Assembly: GCF_002949795.1 (NCBI RefSeq)
Contig: NZ_CP026692.1
Span: 2,663,501-2,727,500 of the forward strand
Reading direction: 5' to 3'
DNA: 64,000 bases
From: Nostoc sp. 'Lobaria pulmonaria (5183) cyanobiont'
GTDB taxonomy: Bacteria > Cyanobacteriota > Cyanobacteriia > Cyanobacteriales > Nostocaceae
Of the stretch, positions 59,370 to 64,000 are shown one piece after another (the first letter of the stretch is position 1; each line of letters opens with the position of its first letter). Under the pieces are notes generated by a model. That model was not told the origin of the DNA. It made no database searches and worked only from the letters and a program-made list of their open reading frames with translations. The position numbers and the translations under genes are program-made.

Positions 59370-59807
59370 TTAAGATCGTAATGCACAAAATTGAGATTTT
59401 ACCTGGAAAAAACCTTTAAGGATTCGTTTGAGTGAATTAAACTTAACCCGCCTGATAGCTTTATTCACTTCTACCCACTGACGTTTTCTTTTAGTTGCTT
59501 CTGGATAATCTTCACTTAGCATATCAACTGATAATAAATACATCTTGACACAGTAAATTTTGCCTTGTTTGCGATACTTGTAAGTTCCCAGTTCATTTGC
59601 ATCTACTTGCCCAATTATCCCTGCTTCTTCCCACGCCTCTTTGGCTGCTGAATCAGGCGGACTCATGCCATTAGGAATATCTCCTTTCGGAATCACCCAG
59701 TGTTGAAAGTCACGGGTTGTAATTAGCAAGATTTCAACTTTACCATTGTTCACTCTGTAAGGAATTACCCCAGACTGTATAAACACTTTACTGGCTTTTC
59801 GACTCAT
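59370..59807 (-). CDS. Nudix hydrolase
   Basis: A 145-residue enzyme. The Nudix box reads GDIPNGMSPPDSAAKEAWEEAG. It fits G-x5-E-x7-R-E-U-x-E-E-x-G-U except that the first Glu is Met and the Arg is Lys, so one conserved residue is missing. Residues LGTYKYRKQGKIYCVKMYLL and RQWVEVNKAIRRVKF complete the domain. The group includes diadenosine polyphosphate and ADP-ribose hydrolases; the substrate is not known. The C-terminal tail is basic. Confidence 0.85.
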   Translation of the reverse strand: MSRKASKVFIQSGVIPYRVNNGKVEILLITTRDFQHWVIPKGDIPNGMSPPDSAAKEAWEEAGIIGQVDANELGTYKYRKQGKIYCVKMYLLSVDMLSEDYPEATKRKRQWVEVNKAIRRVKFNSLKRILKGFFQVKSQFCALRS

Positions 59808-60102
59808 GTAATTTACATCCTGTACGTCCTAGCTTTTTTGTACAATGTTTACTTCAAAAATTCTAGAGCTGATACCGAATAAATTTTGGTTAATCTTAAG
59901 TTATGAAAAGGTTAAAAATTGCTTTTTGCTTATAAGAGTTAATTATTCAAAAAATTTCCAGCATAAGTGTTTGAGCGGGTGATGATGGTTTTTATGCCGC
60001 AGTTACACTATTATTGTCAGACTAGTTTTATCTTGAAGAGTCAGACCCCCATTCGTCAGTTGTATCCATAAAAGTTATCGGGAATCTGGGCAGCACTTTT
60101 GG

Positions 60103-62187
60103 TCAACTAACTGTAATAACTGTTCCCACACTCTCGTTGGCTAATCTATTCACTGCACAAACGGCATAGGTTCCGGCTTGTTGGACGGTAGCAAAGGTTG
60201 TGCCAGCAGACAAAATTCGCCCAATTGTCCAAGTATCGCCACTCAGCCGATAAAGTGTCCAGGAGCGAACTGGCTGATTATCTCCAGGCTGCCAACTCAG
60301 TTTGCGGTTATTGACTTGTAGTCCAATGGGTGGAGATGGTGGTGTTGTATCCTGCCAAGGCAAAGTTGGCGGTAGCGCAGGTTTGTTATAAAGTAGACTT
60401 TGAAATTTATCAGCAATGCCCTGACTATTTTCTGTCAAAACACTGAGATTAAAGAAGATATTCCCCAGTGATAACTGTCCAGCTTGGCTACGACTAATTT
60501 TCACCTGTTTTTCAATCTCATCACTCTCTCGACTCTTGTTGCTTGGTTCTGTCAGATTGTTGCCAGCGTAAACGTGTCTTTGCTTTGTGTTTACCTGTGT
60601 CCACCACTTTAGCAACGCTGGATAACTTTGTTGTGGTTGGTCTGTGCGCCAGTAAAGTTGAGGAGCGATATAATCAATCCAGCCTTCTTCTAACCATTTC
60701 TTTGAGTCAGCATACAGCACATTGTAAGCATCCAACCCAGTAATACCAGCGGGTTGTCCAGGGCGATAAATCCCAAAAGGACTGATACCAAATTTAACGT
60801 CGGGTTTGGTTGTTTTAATCCCCTGCCAAAGGCGCTGTACCATTTTATTAACATTGTCGCGTCGCCAGTCGCCAAGGCTGAGTGTACCACCAGCTGCTTT
60901 ATATGCAGCGTAGGTTTTATCATCGGGGAAAGGTTGTCCCTCAATGGGATATGGATAGAAATAATCATCTAAGTGAATGCCATCAACATCGTAGCGTTTT
61001 ACTACATCGATAATTACGTTATACGCCCTGTCTTGAACTATTTTTAGTCCTGGGTCCATCCAGCGCTGAGTTTTCCACAAATAAACGCTTTCTGGATTGG
61101 TAGCTGCGATGTGGGGACGGACTGTTTTCGCTGGGTCGGTGGAAGTGCTAGCGCGGTAAGGGTTAAACCAAGCATGGAGTTCAAGATTATGCTTATGACA
61201 TTCTGCGATCGCAAACGCTAAAGGATCGTAAAATGGTTCTGGTGCTTTCCCTTGAGTTCCTGTAATCCAAGCACTCCAAGGCTCTAATCTAGATTCATAC
61301 AAAGCGTCTCCCTCTGGTCGCACCTGGAAAATCAGAGCATTGAAGTTTAGCGCTTGTAATTTAGTAATAATCTCGGTAAGTTCTGCTTTTTGTTCAGCAA
61401 CAGAAAGTCCCGGTTTGGAAGGCCAATCACCATTCCACACAGATACTACCCATGCTCCCCGGAACTCCCGGCTATGATTTACCCTAACGCTATTGACAGG
61501 TGTGGGTGTTGGTGTTGGAGTTGGTGTGGGTGTTGGGGTTGGAGTTGGTGTCGGTATCGGCGTGGGCGTTAATATTGGCGGCTGTACTAGGTAACTAGAG
61601 GCAATTTTTTCTGCCTGACCTAAATATACCAAAGCTTGATAAATAATCACTGCCACATCTGCACGGGTAGCTGCGAGATTAGGATTGAGTAATTTGATAT
61701 TTGGGAAACTAACCACCAAGCCAGCGCTGGTGGCAATAGCTACGTGATTTCTACCATACTCAGGAATCAGAATAGAATCTTCATAAATTTGTGAGAGTTT
61801 TGAAAGAAGGTCAGGTTTTACCTTAGTGGCAATTTCTAAGCCTCCTACCAAGGAAACCAAGACTTCTACTCTAGTAATTCGGTTAGCAGAACGGAAAGTT
61901 TTATCAGGAAACCCGCTAATAAATGCTTTTTCGTAAGCTGTTTTAATGGCGGCTGCTGCCCAATAATTCGTAGGTACATCAATAAAGGGAATATACTGCC
62001 GCTTCTTGGAAACTGTCCCAAATGCATTGGCGATGATGGCGGCAAATTCAGCACGGGTAAGTGAATTATCGGGGCGATAAGTGCCATTAGGCAACCCATT
62101 GACAATACCGCGTTGGGCTAAAGCTGTAATAAATGAGCGTGCCCAATGGTTTTGAATATCAGAGAATGGAGTAGCAATAGATACCAT
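60103..62187 (-). CDS. SLH-anchored GHL10-type glycoside hydrolase
   Basis: A 694-residue cell-surface enzyme. Three SLH repeats (residues about 7-195: FSDIQNHWARSFITALAQRG, FIDVPTNYWAAAAIKTAYEKAF, and a third more diverged) should attach it to the cell wall. A Pro-Thr linker follows (encoded by the GGTGTTGGTG-type microsatellite at 61495-61570). The catalytic domain (about 240-590) is GHL10/DUF187-like: REFRGAWVVSVWNGDWP, FQVRPEGDALYESRLEPWS and HAWFNPYRAS. A fibronectin-III-like tail ends it. No classical signal peptide is visible at the annotated start. A likely role is polysaccharide or peptidoglycan-associated cleavage outside the cell. Confidence 0.9.
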   Translation of the reverse strand: MVSIATPFSDIQNHWARSFITALAQRGIVNGLPNGTYRPDNSLTRAEFAAIIANAFGTVSKKRQYIPFIDVPTNYWAAAAIKTAYEKAFISGFPDKTFRSANRITRVEVLVSLVGGLEIATKVKPDLLSKLSQIYEDSILIPEYGRNHVAIATSAGLVVSFPNIKLLNPNLAATRADVAVIIYQALVYLGQAEKIASSYLVQPPILTPTPIPTPTPTPTPTPTPTPTPTPVNSVRVNHSREFRGAWVVSVWNGDWPSKPGLSVAEQKAELTEIITKLQALNFNALIFQVRPEGDALYESRLEPWSAWITGTQGKAPEPFYDPLAFAIAECHKHNLELHAWFNPYRASTSTDPAKTVRPHIAATNPESVYLWKTQRWMDPGLKIVQDRAYNVIIDVVKRYDVDGIHLDDYFYPYPIEGQPFPDDKTYAAYKAAGGTLSLGDWRRDNVNKMVQRLWQGIKTTKPDVKFGISPFGIYRPGQPAGITGLDAYNVLYADSKKWLEEGWIDYIAPQLYWRTDQPQQSYPALLKWWTQVNTKQRHVYAGNNLTEPSNKSRESDEIEKQVKISRSQAGQLSLGNIFFNLSVLTENSQGIADKFQSLLYNKPALPPTLPWQDTTPPSPPIGLQVNNRKLSWQPGDNQPVRSWTLYRLSGDTWTIGRILSAGTTFATVQQAGTYAVCAVNRLANESVGTVITVS

Positions 62188-62364
62188 TGATGAAAAGCAG
62201 CTAGCTGGCCTTGATTTTGATTTCCTTAGTTAATTTAGCAATTTTGTTAGCGTAGGCATAGCCAGCTGTAGGCATCGCTGCTGCAATGTCTTCTAAACTT
62301 TTTTGGGTACTGGGGATTGGGAATTAGGCATTTAGAAAACCTTTCCCTATTCCCTATTCCCCAC
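62188..62364. repeat. Short repeats between genes
   Basis: It has a GCGTAGGCATAGCCAGCTG palindrome-type repeat (62250-62280) like those at 10977 and 44355, and a CCCTATT heptamer repeat at about 62343-62361. Confidence 0.65.
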
Positions 62365-62922
62365 TTAAGGTAGTTCCGCAGTTAAAGTAGAACGCCCACT
62401 CAACGCCAGCATTACACGTGAAATGCCGGTGAAAATAATGCTGACACCAACTAATGTCCCAATCAGCCAGGGTGCATTGAAGGGCCACTGGAACCAAATC
62501 ATTGCACCTAACACGAGGGTAATAATGCCATTAGCTAATGGCCACGTCCAGTTTTCTTGTGGACGCAACTTGAATGCCAGAATTAACTCGAATGTGCCTT
62601 CAGTCAACAAAAATGTGCCAAGTAACAGAGTCAATGTAAGAACACCCGTATAAGGGTAAACAAACAGCATAATGCCGGTTGCAATATAAAGTCCACTCAA
62701 GAGAAGTTTCCAAACAAAACCCCCTCTTTCGCGGGTTTGAGTGGCATAAACTAGTTTTGTAAATCCGGCGAAAATCAAAATCGCGGCAATCCAAGTTTCG
62801 GCAAATATGGTGGCGAAATTAGGCGCTGCGATCGCAATAACCCCTAAAATACTCAAGAGAACACCTGTTATCAGGGACCCATTCACATTCTTGTTAGTAT
62901 CTCTAGAAACATCGCTTGTCAT
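62365..62922 (-). CDS. HdeD-family membrane protein (DUF308)
   Basis: A 185-residue protein with six hydrophobic helices in three similar pairs, the layout of HdeD/DUF308. Typical pieces are GVLLSILGVIAIAAPNFATIFAETWIA, GIMLFVYPYTGVLTLTLLLG and GAMIWFQWPFNAPWLIGTLVGVSIIFTG. E. coli HdeD helps in acid stress at high cell density; the cyanobacterial function is unknown. It stands alone. Confidence 0.88.
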   Translation of the reverse strand: MTSDVSRDTNKNVNGSLITGVLLSILGVIAIAAPNFATIFAETWIAAILIFAGFTKLVYATQTRERGGFVWKLLLSGLYIATGIMLFVYPYTGVLTLTLLLGTFLLTEGTFELILAFKLRPQENWTWPLANGIITLVLGAMIWFQWPFNAPWLIGTLVGVSIIFTGISRVMLALSGRSTLTAELP

Positions 62923-63106
62923 AAAAATCCTTTTCCTATTCTTAGACTAAACTCTACATTTAGGTTAGGGAATTTCTAAGTAACAGGGTATGAACCCTAA
63001 GATAGACTCATCAGTATTAACTTCATTGCGATCGTGACTAAAATCTACGACTATTGAGATACTAAATCAATCATCTGATAACAACTGCATTGTCTCTAAG
63101 TAACCC

Positions 63107-63658
63107 TTATAAGAGTTCTGCAAGATTGCTTAGACGTTCATAAACAGAGATGAGACGATCTCCTTCAAGTTCAACAGAAGTATTTGGATAATTCTGAATG
63201 GCTCCAAGTAGTGTAACTTCACCATTTTGTTTAATAGATGCACTTAAAGCACTTCGCAGTGCCTGCTGATCTAGTTGTCCTGCGGGAGGGTGAACTACCT
63301 CACCAATTTGGTTAACTAAAATTGGCCCTGCCCAACTAGCTAGTAAGCTATTTAAAAAGGCAGCATCAGCTTTTATTGGGGCTTTTAGTGCCTTACGAGC
63401 TACTGCGGGGTCTTGTTGCGCCGCCTGTAAATAAGCTCTTAATGTTGGGGTAGTTTTGCCAGTTTCTGTAAACTGACTTAATTCTTCAACAGATATTTGC
63501 CCCTGAAAAGTACCATACTTTAAAACGACTTGCTCGGCAGCATTAGCATTAGTAGTTGATAATAGAACAATAGCGCCTACACCTACAGCTACTGCCTGAG
63601 TGAGTAACTTAGTAAATTTTTTATTGTTTAATCGACTAAAAAGTTGATAAATCTGCAT
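63107..63658 (-). CDS. DUF1400 protein without its usual hydrolase domain
   Basis: A 183-residue exported protein. The signal peptide spans about 16-41 (AVAVGVGAIVLLSTTNANA). The mature part (VVLKYGTFQGQISVEELSQFTETG, LRAYLQAAQQDPAVARKAL, GEVVHPPAGQLDQQALRSAL, LLGAIQNYPNTSVELEGDRLI) matches DUF1400, which is normally the N-terminal domain of cyanobacterial alpha/beta hydrolases. Here the hydrolase part is absent. It may act alone as a binding protein, or in partnership with a separate hydrolase. Confidence 0.85.
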   Translation of the reverse strand: MQIYQLFSRLNNKKFTKLLTQAVAVGVGAIVLLSTTNANAAEQVVLKYGTFQGQISVEELSQFTETGKTTPTLRAYLQAAQQDPAVARKALKAPIKADAAFLNSLLASWAGPILVNQIGEVVHPPAGQLDQQALRSALSASIKQNGEVTLLGAIQNYPNTSVELEGDRLISVYERLSNLAELL

Positions 63659-63718
63659 TTTGTTAAACTTGATAATGGTATGTAGTAGACATAGGCAAAA
63701 AATGCCTATGTTTTAGTA

Positions 63719-63934
63719 TTAAACCTTGCCATTAGGCGAAGCTGCATGAGGTAGTATAGATTGATCTTCATCTAAAGTTGCTGCTGGTACGCCCAAATGC
63801 TTCCTTGTAGTTTCTTCAGCAAGCTTTCGGTCTTGTTCGTTTTCGAACTGACTCTCATCTAACAAATGAGGATTTTTTGCCGCTTCATCTCGGCTAGGTC
63901 GATAGCCATTTTTCCACCTGTACTTCCAGTCCAT
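63719..63934 (-). CDS. Small hydrophilic protein of unknown function
   Basis: A 71-residue highly charged protein with no hydrophobic segment. It starts MDWKYRWKNGYRPSRDEAAK and has the helical-looking DESQFENEQDRKLAEETTRK. I do not recognise the family. The composition and a start with no overlap to repeats make it credible as a gene, but it may be spurious. Confidence 0.5.
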   Translation of the reverse strand: MDWKYRWKNGYRPSRDEAAKNPHLLDESQFENEQDRKLAEETTRKHLGVPAATLDEDQSILPHAASPNGKV

Positions 63935-64000
63935 AATTTGAAAGGCAGATATACTGCAATTTGATTTACTAGTTCTTCATAGTACGCGGTTAATGGAACA

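Noticed and set aside
1..64000. tRNA, rRNA or riboswitch
   Set aside because: No tRNA-type acceptor and T-arm pairing, rRNA core sequence or known riboswitch motif was recognised in a read-through by eye; a covariance-model scan would be needed to exclude them.

Overview
The window comes from a filamentous, Nostoc-like cyanobacterium. This rests on the many HIP1 octamers (GCGATCGC), the heptanucleotide short tandem repeats (for example the AGTCAAA, CATTAGT and CCCTATT types), the AT-rich intergenic DNA full of small palindromic and MITE-like elements, and cyanobacteria-typical families (DUF1400, DUF4350/MoxR, SLH-GHL10 glycosidase, Rieske oxygenase). No rRNA, tRNA, CRISPR array or complete insertion sequence was recognised.

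Region 1 (1-16.4 kb) is mostly chromosomal housekeeping and stress genes. It holds a cut-off DUF2141 protein, a thiol peroxidase neighbourhood (glutathione peroxidase at 810, SDR epimerase, alpha/beta hydrolase, peroxiredoxin-glutaredoxin hybrid at 3259), a double zinc-ribbon membrane protein, a PAP2 phosphatase, two secreted proteins sharing one N-terminal domain (7546 and 10185), an MscS channel, a DUF58 protein, and a translationally coupled pair of GNAT acetyltransferases. The second GNAT is split by a 107-bp MITE; removing the MITE restores a 167-residue frame.

Region 2 (16.4-27.4 kb) is the most interesting accessory stretch. It contains a small unknown protein bracketed by GTTCGCG palindromes, a two-level tandem repeat, and then a cluster of five short genes whose products have double-glycine leaders and small, Cys-free, Gly/Ser/Thr-rich cores (18056, 18982, 19321, 19738, and a frameshifted one at 20077). 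A near-perfect direct duplication of about 460 bp stops just after one leader, so the leader is copied and the core differs. About 1.4 kb downstream lies a YbhGFSR-like export operon (HlyD-type adaptor, double-NBD ATPase, two ABC-2 permeases). A link between peptides and exporter is only inferred from position.

Region 3 (27.4-44.8 kb) has two LEA/glycine-zipper-like repeat proteins, an AtzE/AtzG-like amidase pair, a GH74-like secreted glycosidase, a repetitive IDGxRPI peptide, an MFS and a MATE exporter, a ClC chloride channel with CBS and USP domains, and many mobile or repeated elements. A glutaredoxin-like gene at 31964 is broken by a 21-bp repeat array; a second 21-bp array lies at 44093.

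Region 4 (44.8-64 kb) starts with a 1233-residue ROCO protein (LRR-Roc-COR). It continues with an NTF2-like protein, a Rieske oxygenase, a TspO-like membrane protein, DUF4350-MoxR, a dead response regulator fused to the start of a proline iminopeptidase, a methyltransferase, a DUF4232 lipoprotein, a GH25 lysozyme, a Nudix hydrolase, an SLH-GHL10 glycosidase, HdeD, a stand-alone DUF1400 protein and a small unknown gene.

A theme across the window is genome wear by small elements. At least nine MITE-like or twin-hairpin elements are visible, several with clean target-site duplications (TA, TAA, or 9 bp), and at least five genes are broken or reduced to remnants.
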